NCBI GenBank assembly: GCA_014237395.1
Contig: JABZFP010000015.1
Location: 1-64,000 of the forward strand
Reading direction: 5' to 3'
DNA from: Desulfobacteraceae bacterium
GTDB taxonomy: Bacteria; Desulfobacterota; Desulfobacteria; Desulfobacterales; UBA5852
DNA: 64,000 nt
Below the pieces are notes generated by a model. The model was not told the origin of the DNA. It saw only the letters and a list, made by a program, of their open reading frames with translations, and made no database searches. A program made the position numbers and the translations under genes. Positions 26,855 to 35,964 of the stretch are shown here, in pieces. Positions within the stretch are counted from its first letter, which is position 1. The number at the start of each line of letters is the position of its first letter.

Positions 26855-27232
26855 TCACGGCAAGCGCCGTTGGGCCCGACGGCGCAGCAGCAGGAGGCCG
26901 TAGCCGAACCCGTTCAGCAGCAGGACACCCATCCCGAGTCCTATCTGCAGTGACCGCGTGAGGCCGCGGGGATAGACAATCGGCAGCAGCAGGGAACCGA
27001 TGAAACCGTCGGCATACCCGGCCATTCCGGCCCCGCGGCGCAAATCGTTTTCCAGTTCGGTGAGGGGGCATATGCCGCCCAGGAGCGCGATCAGGGCGGC
27101 CCAAACGGCGGCCGGGATGTGGATCCACACCAGACGGGGCCAGCGCAAGGCCAGAAAACTGCCCGCAACGGCAAACAGAATAAACCCTAAATGCAGGACC
27201 AGCAGCGCATCGGCCAGGATTCGATCAACCAT
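26855..27232 (-). CDS. DUF2784 membrane protein
   Basis: A 125-residue protein with about four hydrophobic segments. Its features match DUF2784, which has a conserved N-terminal ALLVLHLGFILFAVAGSF and a Cys-containing ICPLTELEND. Function is unknown. Its start overlaps the end of the NAD(P)-binding gene by 8 bases, so they are likely coupled. Confidence 0.85.
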   Translation of the reverse strand: MVDRILADALLVLHLGFILFAVAGSFLALRWPRLVWIHIPAAVWAALIALLGGICPLTELENDLRRGAGMAGYADGFIGSLLLPIVYPRGLTRSLQIGLGMGVLLLNGFGYGLLLLRRRAQRRLP

Positions 27233-27941
27233 CGGACGGCCCCCGTCGGATTTGTCCCAGGAGCTGCAACTCGGCCGAACTCACGACACGCGTTCCAACC
27301 GCCGCCTGCCATGCCAGGTGGTGCATGGCACGGGCCACGACACCGGCCTCAATGGCGCGGTAGGGCCTCAGGGGGCCCTGCATCAGGAAAGCCAGTTTCG
27401 GCAGAAGCCACATGCCCGCCCCCTCCAGCAACCGTTTGGTTTCGCGCCGGCCGATCAGCAGCGAGGGGCGCACCAGCGCCAGACGCCGGAAGGCCAGATG
27501 TTGCAGGTCGCGCTCCAGTTCCCCTTTGGTCCGCAGGTAAAAGTTGCCTGAACCAGGGTCAGCCCCCAGGGCCGACATGGCCACCATTGTTGCCGCGCCC
27601 CCCGCCCGGACAGCCCGGGCCGTCATCATGGGGTAGTCGTAATCGACCTGGCGAAACCGCTGCCGGCTGCCGGCTTGCCGGATGGTCGTCCCCAGACAAC
27701 AGTAGACGTCGTCTACCCGGAAGGCCGTGTGCTCAGGTGGCAGATCGTCAAAGTCCACCACGTGGGAATGAAGGCGATCCTCCCGGACTGCCAGCGGGCG
27801 ACGGCTCAACACGTGAATGGCGTCGTAGCGTCGATCCGACAACAGGCGCTGCAGGAGATGTCCCCCGGTCAGTCCGGTGGCCCCGATCAGCAACGCACGG
27901 CGCTTTGTCGCCATCATATCGCGGGTTGTCGCCATTGGCAT
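27225..27941 (-). CDS. NAD(P)-binding Rossmann protein, HTATIP2/CC3-like
   Basis: An atypical short-chain dehydrogenase-like protein. A Gly-rich dinucleotide motif (LIGATGLTGGHLLQRLL) lies near the N-terminus, followed by CCLGTTIRQAGS and SALGADPGSGNFYLRTKGE, typical of the HTATIP2/CC3 subgroup. It lacks an obvious YxxxK pair beyond YLRTK. Substrate unknown. It sits between a DUF2784 gene and a lipoprotein on the minus strand. Confidence 0.82.
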   Translation of the reverse strand: MPMATTRDMMATKRRALLIGATGLTGGHLLQRLLSDRRYDAIHVLSRRPLAVREDRLHSHVVDFDDLPPEHTAFRVDDVYCCLGTTIRQAGSRQRFRQVDYDYPMMTARAVRAGGAATMVAMSALGADPGSGNFYLRTKGELERDLQHLAFRRLALVRPSLLIGRRETKRLLEGAGMWLLPKLAFLMQGPLRPYRAIEAGVVARAMHHLAWQAAVGTRVVSSAELQLLGQIRRGPSDG

Positions 27942-27977
27942 ACCGATCCTTGAATGAATAGCCGGGTTGCCGGTGAA

Positions 27978-28613
27978 TCAACCGGTGACGGAGGGGGCGA
28001 TCAGCTGGTGGCGGTAAAGCACCTTCTCAACGACAGGACGAATGGCCTCCGGCGTGACAATGCCCCGGAAATTAATATGATCGAACGCGGGGAAGTCTTC
28101 ACCATTATAGAGCAGGATCAGGCCATCCGCCAACGGCGGATCTTCGTGCGGCTGTAAAAAGGTCGCGGTGAGCATGTAAAAAGTGGTCTGGCCGCCGGCC
28201 GATCCTTGAAAAAACCCCTGCAACGCGGTCAACTCTGGATCGATCATATTGATGACCGCCAGGCGATAGGCGCGCTGCGCCACCGGGAAGCGATACACAC
28301 GAAGGACTTCAAAGCGTATCGGCAACGTTTCGGTGTCGGGATCGCCGCCAAAATACGTGCGGCTGAGATGGGAACCCAGCGCTGTCAGCGCTTCGGCCGG
28401 GGCCATCTCCGGGGCCAGAGGGAACGATTGCGGGGCCGTTAGATAGTCTTGAGGGTCGGACGCATAGACATAGGCCGCCATGGGGCCGATGCGATCAGCC
28501 GGGGGCGGCGTCGGGGTTTCCGTGGGTCCCGTGCAACTCAACAGGACCAGGCCCATCCCCACCAGCCCCCCCAGGATTCTGGCGACCGTGGCGCGCATGG
28601 TTTTATACCCCAT
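27978..28613 (-). CDS. predicted lipoprotein, unknown function
   Basis: The signal peptide ends in a lipobox (VLLSC) at about residue 28, followed by a Thr/Pro-rich stretch (TGPTETPTPPPADR). The remainder has no domain I recognise. I chose the start at 28613 because it gives a proper lipoprotein signal. The open frame continues upstream into a shadow of the next gene, and an ATG at 28598 is also possible. It is probably co-transcribed with the neighbouring gene at 28627-29025. Confidence 0.65.
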   Translation of the reverse strand: MGYKTMRATVARILGGLVGMGLVLLSCTGPTETPTPPPADRIGPMAAYVYASDPQDYLTAPQSFPLAPEMAPAEALTALGSHLSRTYFGGDPDTETLPIRFEVLRVYRFPVAQRAYRLAVINMIDPELTALQGFFQGSAGGQTTFYMLTATFLQPHEDPPLADGLILLYNGEDFPAFDHINFRGIVTPEAIRPVVEKVLYRHQLIAPSVTG

Positions 28614-28626
28614 CGCCGGATGCTGT

Positions 28627-29025
28627 TCAGCTGTGGAACTCCAGGAACAATTTCTCATTCTGTCCGTCGATCTCCGGCTCGTTGTTCTTCCAGTCATAAA
28701 TACGGCAAGCATCGGCCTGATCCGAGGGAATGGAACACCCGATAAAGGGCATCAGGGGGTCACCAGCCGTGGACTTGAGGTTCAGCATGAGGGCCTGATG
28801 ACGGGGGAAGCGATCGAATTCGAGGAGTTGAATAAAGAAAATACGGGTCTGCCCCTGGAAAAAATCACCCTTGTCGCGCAGTTCGCCGATGCGCTGCTTG
28901 AACTTCATGAAGGCGTCTTCCCCTTCTTGCGCTTCAACGATCAGGTCGAACTCGCCGTGACGGCGTTCCTGTTCCTCGATTTCCTGCTGGTTGGTCAGGT
29001 AGAAAAATTTGCCGATAAAAATCAT
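28627..29025 (-). CDS. hypothetical protein, 132 aa
   Basis: A strong ribosome site (GAAGGAG) precedes the ATG, and coding looks sound, but I do not recognise a family. The protein is charged and mixed alpha/beta, beginning MIFIGKFFYLTNQQEIEE. It has no signal peptide or transmembrane segment. It heads the minus-strand run of genes leading to the lipoprotein gene. Confidence 0.6.
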   Translation of the reverse strand: MIFIGKFFYLTNQQEIEEQERRHGEFDLIVEAQEGEDAFMKFKQRIGELRDKGDFFQGQTRIFFIQLLEFDRFPRHQALMLNLKSTAGDPLMPFIGCSIPSDQADACRIYDWKNNEPEIDGQNEKLFLEFHS

Positions 29026-29216
29026 TAACGATCTCCTTCACAAGATAAGACGTTCATATCACGGCTGGTACTGCGAACCATGCGAGGTTTTCTTTTACCT
29101 CAACTGACGCTGAACATCAACTCCCCCCGGCGTCTGTCCAGCGATGCTTGCAGATCCCCTCCGGATGACGTATGCTGCATGCGACTATTTCATTAACCCC
29201 TTTTTCTTTGTGAATC

Positions 29217-29462
29217 ATGATGCATAAATTCTGTCTGGTTGCCATAACCGCCGTCCTCCTGACGGCCTGCGCTTCTCTCCCCCGCTTCACCGCCCCTTTC
29301 CCCGAGGTCGATTCGAACGGCGATGGCGTCATCGAATGGCAGGAATTTAAAACCCGTTACCCTGACAGCGATGCCAAGGCCTTCCTGGAGGCCGACCGGA
29401 ATAAAAATGGCGACATCACCCCTGAAGAATGGCAGTTCTTTATTGAGATGCAGGCCTCCTGA
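29217..29462 (+). CDS. EF-hand lipoprotein
   Basis: An 81-residue protein with a signal peptide and a lipobox (LLTAC). It has two EF-hand-like Ca2+ loops: DSNGDGVIEWQEF with full ligand spacing, and DRNKNGDITPEEW. It is a small periplasmic or surface calcium-binding protein. It is transcribed convergently with the radical SAM gene. Confidence 0.8.
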   Translation: MMHKFCLVAITAVLLTACASLPRFTAPFPEVDSNGDGVIEWQEFKTRYPDSDAKAFLEADRNKNGDITPEEWQFFIEMQAS

Positions 29463-29550
29463 GCGCCTTTCCACCGTTTTTTCGGGATGAAAGGCCATCG
29501 CGTCGCCCGCCCCCCCTACCCGGCCACCGTGGATGCCCATCGACTTCAAA

Positions 29551-30636
29551 CTAAAACCCCTGCAAATGCGGACACTGGCGGCATGCTTCCGGGGGCCGCA
29601 AAGGACCGCTGAATAACGCTGCCAGCCGGTCCACCGACCGCTCCAGCTTGGCCAGACCATCCAGATCCGGACGAATGCCGGCCATGTAGGTTTCGTAGGC
29701 CTTGACGCGCTGCGCGAATGTGTGTCGAAACGATCGGTAGGCCGGTTGATGCCAGATCTCATCCAGGGTCTGATCGGGCAGCCGTCCCATGATGACGCGG
29801 GGAGATTCCATGACCGCGCCTTCCACCAATCGGGGAACGGTCGAATTCAGGGGAGGATTCAAATAGACACAGGGGGATACCGTACCGTCCGCGCCCACAA
29901 AAAGATTCTCCAGGGGGTTCTTGGGACAGACCGCGGTCGGCTGCCCCTTCATGGAGGGCAGCCCCAGGGTGGTGCGGTGCCAGAGCACCGACAGCCGCAG
30001 CCAGAACCAGCGCTGCGGTCCGGCCACCGTTTCAGGATAAGCCGGCCAGTCGGCCTGGTCCCGGGCAACCGGATGGACCAGGTGCCCCACCTGGAGGCGG
30101 TTCATGCCCAGTCGTTTTGCCAGACGCAACGCCCGGTGCAGGCTGGATCGATTGGGCCGGATCAGCAGGTAGTTCATGAGCACCGGTGGATGCGACGCCG
30201 CACAATAACGGCTGAAGACGGCTGCCGCCGCAATGGCCTTTTCAAACGATCCCGTGCCTCTCAAAGGGTCCTGCTCGCGGGGTGACGTTCCGGCAAAACT
30301 GAAGGCCATTGAATCCAGGCCGGCATCGATAAGCGCGCGGGCCAGCTTCGGGGACATGACACTGCCGTTGGAACTGATGCTGACGGCGGGTCCGGCCCGT
30401 TTCATCCGGGCGATCAGCTCGGGGCAGTCCTCCCGCAGAAACGACTCCCCCCAGCCCTGAAGATGAACCGACCGTGTGCGAGACGCCACCGCCAGAATCC
30501 GGTCGAAAACGGCCGGGGTCAAATCCGCAGCGACCCACCGTTCCGGGTAGTGGCCATAGAGACAGGTGCGGCATCGCAGGTTGCACCGGCTGGTGAGTTC
30601 CAACTGAATGTGGTTATAGGAGGGTAAATCCGACAT
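29551..30636 (-). CDS. radical SAM protein with SPASM-like C-terminus
   Basis: The radical SAM motif C-x3-C-x2-C appears early as CNLRCRTC. The C-terminal region has more cysteines (AVCPKN, SPCVYL, and CRQCPHL at the end), consistent with a SPASM-like auxiliary cluster domain used in peptide or cofactor maturation. The start at 30636 is placed on MSDLPSYNHIQLELTSRCN. The open frame extends upstream to 30864 over the neighbouring gene's end, without support. Substrate unknown, and no precursor peptide was spotted nearby. Confidence 0.83.
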   Translation of the reverse strand: MSDLPSYNHIQLELTSRCNLRCRTCLYGHYPERWVAADLTPAVFDRILAVASRTRSVHLQGWGESFLREDCPELIARMKRAGPAVSISSNGSVMSPKLARALIDAGLDSMAFSFAGTSPREQDPLRGTGSFEKAIAAAAVFSRYCAASHPPVLMNYLLIRPNRSSLHRALRLAKRLGMNRLQVGHLVHPVARDQADWPAYPETVAGPQRWFWLRLSVLWHRTTLGLPSMKGQPTAVCPKNPLENLFVGADGTVSPCVYLNPPLNSTVPRLVEGAVMESPRVIMGRLPDQTLDEIWHQPAYRSFRHTFAQRVKAYETYMAGIRPDLDGLAKLERSVDRLAALFSGPLRPPEACRQCPHLQGF

Positions 30637-30700
30637 GGTTTCACAGGTGTAAGGAGAGCGCTTCAGCGTTTCCCGGCAGGGCGGCATCGGATAGCCCGGT

Positions 30701-31306
30701 TTATCGATAGGCTTCGATGATTTCACCCTTTTCGATGTGAGCGGCGATTTCCTGTTCGGTCTGTTGAAGGGTCCGTAAGGCCTGGCGATAGCCGTGGCAC
30801 ACCGGATCGTCGTCGCCCAGCGCCGCTTCGATCTTCGCCAGGACGGCTTCACCCTGACGCACATAGTTGGTCACCTCGGCCAACACCGCCTTGCGCCGGC
30901 GGTGTTTTTTCCGTTCTTCCTCTATCACGGGCGTCAACCGCAGGATGGAATACTCCACCAGGGCATCCCGCGGGGCGTCGAAGGCGTCACAGGCTTCCTG
31001 AAGCATTTTCAAGGTGCGTCGGCTGAGGACATAGGTCTTCTGAACCCGCTCCCGGGGTGGAAAGTCGTTTTCCTGAACCTGTCGGGCGATATGGGACAAC
31101 GTCTGGGTATCTTCGATGAGATGTTCGAAGAGAGACTTCTGCTTGATCCCCAAATGAACCGCGACAACGCTGATGGCCTCGATGGCACGGGCGGTCAGCC
31201 GGAAGGTAGCCCGGACGGATTGTTTACCACGCAGATCCGATGATGACGGCCGCGGCAACTCCATTTCATCGAAATCATCCGATGCTTTTTTTTTGGTCAT
31301 GGACAT
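30701..31306 (-). CDS. hypothetical protein with helical charged tail
   Basis: A 201-residue protein. Residues 25-85 (RATFRLTARAIEAISVVAVHLGIKQ) resemble a ribbon-helix-helix or short HTH segment. The C-terminal 110 residues form a charged, likely coiled-coil helix. AAAGGGATATGTCC before the start is a plausible ribosome site. I do not know the family. It ends 64 bases from the radical SAM gene start, so it may share a transcript with it. Confidence 0.55.
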   Translation of the reverse strand: MSMTKKKASDDFDEMELPRPSSSDLRGKQSVRATFRLTARAIEAISVVAVHLGIKQKSLFEHLIEDTQTLSHIARQVQENDFPPRERVQKTYVLSRRTLKMLQEACDAFDAPRDALVEYSILRLTPVIEEERKKHRRRKAVLAEVTNYVRQGEAVLAKIEAALGDDDPVCHGYRQALRTLQQTEQEIAAHIEKGEIIEAYR

Positions 31307-31550
31307 ATCCCTTTCAGAAAATCGACATGAGCGTTTTTCTTATTACAAATAGATAATTCAGGTTTTAAAGTAATGCAACAACTGTCTTCATCATCTCTTT
31401 GCGACAATGGCTGGATACGACAGCCGTTCGCAACGCACGAGTGGCAACGAGCGTCTCCAAGGAAACCGCGTCCCTGATTTTGTAAAGACCAGCTGACCTA
31501 TGATATCCGTGTGGCATGAGAACAACTGATTCTGGCAAAGGGGGGATACG

Positions 31551-32009
31551 ATGACAGTAAAATGGAATGGCGTGTGGGGCGTCTTTTTTCTTATTCTGGC
31601 CAGCATACCGGCCGGATGCACCCAACCGTACTACGGATATCCCGGACCAAGATTGCCAGAAACCGAAACGGCCCTATTGGTGCCGGATGCGGGTGTGAAG
31701 ATCTATTCCATCGATGGCCACGTCGTCAACATCAAACACGAATCCGAATCCGGCCTGATGAGCACCACCCGTGCCATTCTGCGACCGGGCACCTATCAGC
31801 TGGCCCTTGTTCCCCAGCACATCAAAACAGTTAAAACGTTTACCGAACTTCAAGCGACGCTGGTCGCCAATCGGCAGTACCGGGTGCGCATCAGACGGGA
31901 CATCGGAGGGAGTTCCAAATGGCGGGAATATGAAATTTGGGTAGAAAATATGGCCAGCGGCAAAGTGGTCTCCAATATAGGGACCAGTGTCAACCCTTTT
32001 CAACAATAA
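31551..32009 (+). CDS. predicted lipoprotein, 152 aa
   Basis: The signal ends in IPAGC, so this is a lipoprotein. The mature part is beta-rich, with no family I recognise. A strong ribosome site (AAAGGGGGGA) precedes the ATG. It is transcribed toward the pqi operon, which is on the opposite strand. Confidence 0.6.
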   Translation: MTVKWNGVWGVFFLILASIPAGCTQPYYGYPGPRLPETETALLVPDAGVKIYSIDGHVVNIKHESESGLMSTTRAILRPGTYQLALVPQHIKTVKTFTELQATLVANRQYRVRIRRDIGGSSKWREYEIWVENMASGKVVSNIGTSVNPFQQ

Positions 32010-32095
32010 AGAATCGACCTGACGCATCAGAAAAACATTCGTTGCAGCTAGCCAATGGCAAGCGTCACCACCGTGGAGAAAACTGAACAACAGGA

Positions 32096-32713
32096 CTATT
32101 GCATCGGGATCTGTTCCGATAGTGCCTCGGCAATTTCTCGGCAGAGTCTGGCCACGGCGCGGCTTTGGGCATCCACAAGGGCATCGTAACTGTCATTGGC
32201 CACGGCTTCCTGGATGATGGTGCGGCGCACGAGCAGCGGCGCGTCCCCCTCCGGACCGACGATCATCCAGGTTACGTTCAGGGAGGCATATTCTCCCAGG
32301 CGGCCGTCGAACTGGCGGATATCAAGGGCAAGGCGGACATCCGGCTGGAAATAGCGCTCCCAGGGGCGGGTCATCACCCGATCGGTCTTCACCAGCAACG
32401 CCATGTTTTCTTCCATCACCCGCGTGAAATTCTTCTCCAGGGAGCCGCCCCAACGGTGAAATGGATCGACCTCCAATCGATTCCGGCCGCTGCGGGTTAC
32501 GATGGAGGGGCGATTGAGCTCATCGGGGAACTTGACCGGCCCGATCCCGATGGCGATCTTGCCCTCGGCCCCATGCGGCTGGATTGCTGCCGTGTCCCCG
32601 ATCGGCGTCAGGCTGTAGAAGACCGCCGGCGGGGTCGTTCCAAAACAGCCCGCACAAAATCCCAAGACCATCAAGCCTGCTATCAATGTCCGACAAATGC
32701 GTGGGGTCATCAT
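32096..32713 (-). CDS. pqiC: PqiC-like outer-membrane lipoprotein
   Basis: An ABC-type transport auxiliary lipoprotein. Its lipobox is GFCAGC and it carries the family features VFYSLTPIGD, IAIGIGPVKFPDELNRP and EENMALLVKTDRV. PqiC tethers the MCE tunnel PqiB to the outer membrane. It overlaps the pqiB gene by 4 bases and is the last gene of the pqiAAB-C set. Confidence 0.88.
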   Translation of the reverse strand: MMTPRICRTLIAGLMVLGFCAGCFGTTPPAVFYSLTPIGDTAAIQPHGAEGKIAIGIGPVKFPDELNRPSIVTRSGRNRLEVDPFHRWGGSLEKNFTRVMEENMALLVKTDRVMTRPWERYFQPDVRLALDIRQFDGRLGEYASLNVTWMIVGPEGDAPLLVRRTIIQEAVANDSYDALVDAQSRAVARLCREIAEALSEQIPMQ

Positions 32714-34377
32714 TGGTCTTTACTCCCTTTCCCCTGAATCAATGCCTCCGGGTGGCGCTCCAGCATATCGGCAAGATCGCTGATCGCCCGACCGGCCGCT
32801 GCCAATTCTTCCAGCGTTTTGCGAAGATCCCCCTGCAGGGGCGCATCCGCACTGACCCAGCCATCCAGGTCTTTGATAACGGTTGTCATCTCTGCCAAGG
32901 CCGTATTGATCCGGGGCACGGTGTCGGCGTTCAGTGTTTGCGTCGTCGTTTTCAGTTCATCCAATATGTCCCGCAGGGATTTGACCGCATCGCGCAGATC
33001 CGGGCCGTTCACCAGTCTATCCATGCCGGCCATCGTGTTTTGCAAATCCTTCCCGATCGCCTCCAGCGGCAGTTGATCCAGTTTTTTCACAAACCGGGTC
33101 ACACCCTGCATGATTTCCTGTGAGGAGGACGGCAAGGCGGGAATAACCGGCATATTTCCATAAAATGAAAGTTTGGCCGGCGGGGCATCCTCAAAGATGT
33201 CCAGTTTGATATACAACTGCCCTGTCAACAGGTTGCCGGTTTCCAATTGAGCGCGAAACCCCTTGTCAAGCAGGCGCTGCCAGCGATCTATCGCCTCTTT
33301 TTCTCCCTTGGGGATGGCCAGGTGCAACCGTTCCGGTTCCAACTCGATACGCACCGGAACGGTAAAATCCAAATTCTCAAAATCCGCATCCAGATTGATG
33401 CCGGTTACCATTCCGATTTGCAGGCCTCGAAACTCCACCGGTGCCCCTACGGACAGCCCCCGCACCGAATCCTTGATCTCGACAATCATATCGCGCTTGA
33501 CGGTGTAGCGGTCGTCTCGGGCTGCCTCGTAAGTATCATATAGCTGAAAGTGGGTGCCTTCCTCCGCTTCCGGCCCTGCATCTTCATGGGGAAAGGTGGC
33601 AAAAGCGAGACCGCCGATGAGCAATGACACGACAGATTCCGTGTCCACCCGCAACCCGTTGGCGGTCAGGTCGACATCCAGACCGCTGGCTATCCAGAAG
33701 CGCGTTTTTTGCCGCACGAACTGATAATAGGGCTCCTGGACAAAGATATCGATCGCCACATTCTCGCCATTCGGCTCCAGTTTGAAGTCCACCACCTGCC
33801 CCACCTGGATCTGCCGAAAATAGATGGGGGAACCGGGCGTCAAAGACCCCAGCCGGTTGGCCGCAAGCCGGTACTGTCGACCCGCAACCTCCCCGGTCAC
33901 CATGGGTGGCTTTTCAAGCCCCTTGAAATGCCGCATCGACTTGCCTTCGAGGTCTGGGTCGATTCCGATGTAGGCCCCTGAGAACAGTGTTCCTAGACCG
34001 GTGACCTGTCCGGCCGCCACCCGGGCCCGCACCACCCAGAACCGTGTCTTCTCCGTAAGGTAGTTTTTCGATTCCTTGGCCATTTCGGCCGTCACGGTCA
34101 CATGGGAGAAATCGTCGGCCAGGGCAATGGCGGTCACCGTGCCCAGCACCACATCTTTGTATTTGATCTTGGTTTTGCCGGCCTCCAGTCCATCCGCCGA
34201 TTCGAAGGTAATGGTAATCGTGGGCCCTTTCTCGCTGACCGCTTTGTAGACCAGCCAGGCCCCGATCAGCAGGGCCACGATGGGCACGATCCATACAATA
34301 GAAAACGACCGGTGCTGCTTGATTTCCGGTGTTGCCGCCTCGGAAACGAGGGCGGAACCGTCAGGTTGCTCCGTCAT
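32710..34377 (-). CDS. pqiB: PqiB/MCE-family lipid transport protein
   Basis: A 555-residue MCE protein with an N-terminal anchor helix (about 25-45) and three tandem MCE repeats (first around ITFESADGLEAGKTKIKYK, then around PIYFRQIQVGQVVD and PVEFRGLQIGMVTG). A long C-terminal helical tail forms the periplasm-spanning tunnel. E. coli PqiB (546 residues) is similar in length. The start at 34377 has GGAGA just upstream and overlaps the pqiA gene by 17 bases. Together with PqiA and PqiC it is proposed to move lipids between the membranes. Confidence 0.93.
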   Translation of the reverse strand: MTEQPDGSALVSEAATPEIKQHRSFSIVWIVPIVALLIGAWLVYKAVSEKGPTITITFESADGLEAGKTKIKYKDVVLGTVTAIALADDFSHVTVTAEMAKESKNYLTEKTRFWVVRARVAAGQVTGLGTLFSGAYIGIDPDLEGKSMRHFKGLEKPPMVTGEVAGRQYRLAANRLGSLTPGSPIYFRQIQVGQVVDFKLEPNGENVAIDIFVQEPYYQFVRQKTRFWIASGLDVDLTANGLRVDTESVVSLLIGGLAFATFPHEDAGPEAEEGTHFQLYDTYEAARDDRYTVKRDMIVEIKDSVRGLSVGAPVEFRGLQIGMVTGINLDADFENLDFTVPVRIELEPERLHLAIPKGEKEAIDRWQRLLDKGFRAQLETGNLLTGQLYIKLDIFEDAPPAKLSFYGNMPVIPALPSSSQEIMQGVTRFVKKLDQLPLEAIGKDLQNTMAGMDRLVNGPDLRDAVKSLRDILDELKTTTQTLNADTVPRINTALAEMTTVIKDLDGWVSADAPLQGDLRKTLEELAAAGRAISDLADMLERHPEALIQGKGSKDQ

Positions 34378-35020
34378 TTGAATTCTCCGTACCATCCCAA
34401 ATGAGTCGGGGGTCAAAATTTTCCGCCGCCAACATGGTGATGACCACAACGGCGGCAAAGAAAATAGCACCGGCACCAGCCTCGATATTGGCCAGTGCGC
34501 CCAGGTGAACCAAGGCCACCAGAATGGTGACGACATAGATGTCGAGCATGGACCAGCGTCCGATGGCTTCGGTCAGGCCATACAACCGGGTCCGATCCAC
34601 CGGGCGCCATTGCGAGCGGCGTTGCACCGATATCAACAGCCCGGTTAGAATCAACAGTTTGAGAATCGGCACAAAAATGCTGGCAATAAAAATAACCAGC
34701 GCCACCGGCCAACTGCCGGAATGGATGAAATAGATCACTCCGCTCATGATGGTATCCGACTGCACCGCGCCCAAGGAGGTCGTGTGGGTAATGGGCAGCA
34801 CATTGGCCGGGATGTAAAACACGAAAGCGGCCAGCACCAGGGCCCAGGTCCGGGCAATACTGTTGGGTTTGCGGCTGTGCAGTGTGGCCCCGCACCGGGG
34901 GCAGGTGGCGGCCCTCTGCATAGGTCGGCAAAGCAGGTGGCAGCGATGGCAGGATACCAGGCCCAACCGTCGGGCGGTCAGCGGCGGTTCTGTCACCTGT
35001 GATCGTCGATGTGTTGCCAT
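34361..35020 (-). CDS. pqiA: PqiA family protein, second half
   Basis: One PqiA unit of 219 residues. A zinc-ribbon-like start (C-x2-C with CHRCHLLC, then CPRCGATLH) precedes four membrane helices. In E. coli PqiA is one protein with two such units. Here the units are separate genes, with a 28-base overlap between the first and second. It sits in the pqiA1-A2-B-C operon. Confidence 0.88.
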   Translation of the reverse strand: MATHRRSQVTEPPLTARRLGLVSCHRCHLLCRPMQRAATCPRCGATLHSRKPNSIARTWALVLAAFVFYIPANVLPITHTTSLGAVQSDTIMSGVIYFIHSGSWPVALVIFIASIFVPILKLLILTGLLISVQRRSQWRPVDRTRLYGLTEAIGRWSMLDIYVVTILVALVHLGALANIEAGAGAIFFAAVVVITMLAAENFDPRLIWDGTENSNDGAT

Positions 35021-35601
35021 ATCAGATGCGAATCCAACGTTACAGTCATGGCGGCCTGCACAAAAATCAATATCAAAAATGCGAACAACGATATGCCTGG
35101 AACAATCGTGGCCATTTTAGCCAACTTGACCACGGACACGAGAATCCCCAGCAAAAAGACTTCCAGCATACCCCACGGCTTAAGCAAAATGATCATGCGA
35201 AATACGCGTGCCAGATAGCGGGGCATCCGGTTCGATTGCAACGGCACCAGAATGTAGAGCATGCTCACCAAATGAACCGCCGGCACGACGACAACGGTCA
35301 GCAGCACCAACGTGGCGATAGGCCCCATACCCTGCTGGTAAAGCTGGAAAATTCCGGTTGTCAGCGTGGTTTCCCGAATCTGGGAACCGATCTTGAAAGC
35401 CAGGAAAGGGAACGTATTGGCAATGATATAAAGGATCAGACCAGCCAGCGTGAGCGCCAGGGTGCGGTTGATACTGTCGCGTTTAGGCCGGTAGAGGGCG
35501 GCCCCGCATCGCACGCAGCGTGCGGAGCCGCCGGGCGGAACGGCGCCAAGCTGGTGAATCAGGTCACATTCGTGGCAGGCGATGAGGTGGGCGGTCTTCA
35601 C
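34993..35601 (-). CDS. pqiA: PqiA family protein, first half
   Basis: A 202-residue unit with a zinc ribbon (CHECDLIHQL, CVRCGAALY) and four membrane helices. It is the 5' gene of the pqi operon and overlaps the second unit by 28 bases. The upstream region (35602-35710) is the operon's leader. The terminator of the tRNA gene lies beyond it. Confidence 0.88.
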   Translation of the reverse strand: MKTAHLIACHECDLIHQLGAVPPGGSARCVRCGAALYRPKRDSINRTLALTLAGLILYIIANTFPFLAFKIGSQIRETTLTTGIFQLYQQGMGPIATLVLLTVVVVPAVHLVSMLYILVPLQSNRMPRYLARVFRMIILLKPWGMLEVFLLGILVSVVKLAKMATIVPGISLFAFLILIFVQAAMTVTLDSHLIWQHIDDHR

Positions 35602-35710
35602 GGACTTCTCTCTAAGTCGATGGTTTTGGTCAGCATATCAGATGTTTCATGAAAAACAAACACGGTATCGCGACGGCATGAAGGGCAGGCGGTCCGAAGG
35701 ACCTCACAAA

Positions 35711-35748
35711 AAAGAGGAGATAGCCAGCAATCCGGCTATCTCCTCTTT
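35711..35748 (-). terminator. rho-independent terminator of tRNA-Leu
   Basis: A perfect 15-base stem (AAAGAGGAGATAGCC paired with its complement) with an 8-base loop. On the minus strand it is followed by a T-run, and it lies just downstream of the tRNA 3' end. This separates the tRNA transcript from the pqi operon. Confidence 0.9.
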
Positions 35749-35758
35749 ATCGTTTGGC

Positions 35759-35846
35759 TGGTGCCGGAGGCGAGAATCGAACTCGCACTTCCGCTAGGGA
35801 AACCAGATTTTGAGTCTGGCGCGTCTACCAATTTCACCACTCCGGC
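35759..35846 (-). tRNA. tRNA-Leu (CAA)
   Basis: The minus strand folds into a class II tRNA. The acceptor GCCGGAG pairs with CTCCGGC, a long variable arm (GGTTTCCCTAGCGGAAG) is present, the T-loop reads GTTCGATTC, and CCA is encoded at 35759-35761. The anticodon loop CUCAAAA gives anticodon CAA, reading leucine UUG. It is followed by a strong terminator. Confidence 0.95.
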
Positions 35847-35964
35847 AAAAACAGGATTTATTCCTTAGACAACCTGTCCAAAATTGTCAACCCAAACCAC
35901 TACCCACCGCGTTTTTAACCGGCGGGTTGACGATCGGGGCCCATCTTTCGAGCGATCCTGCCCA

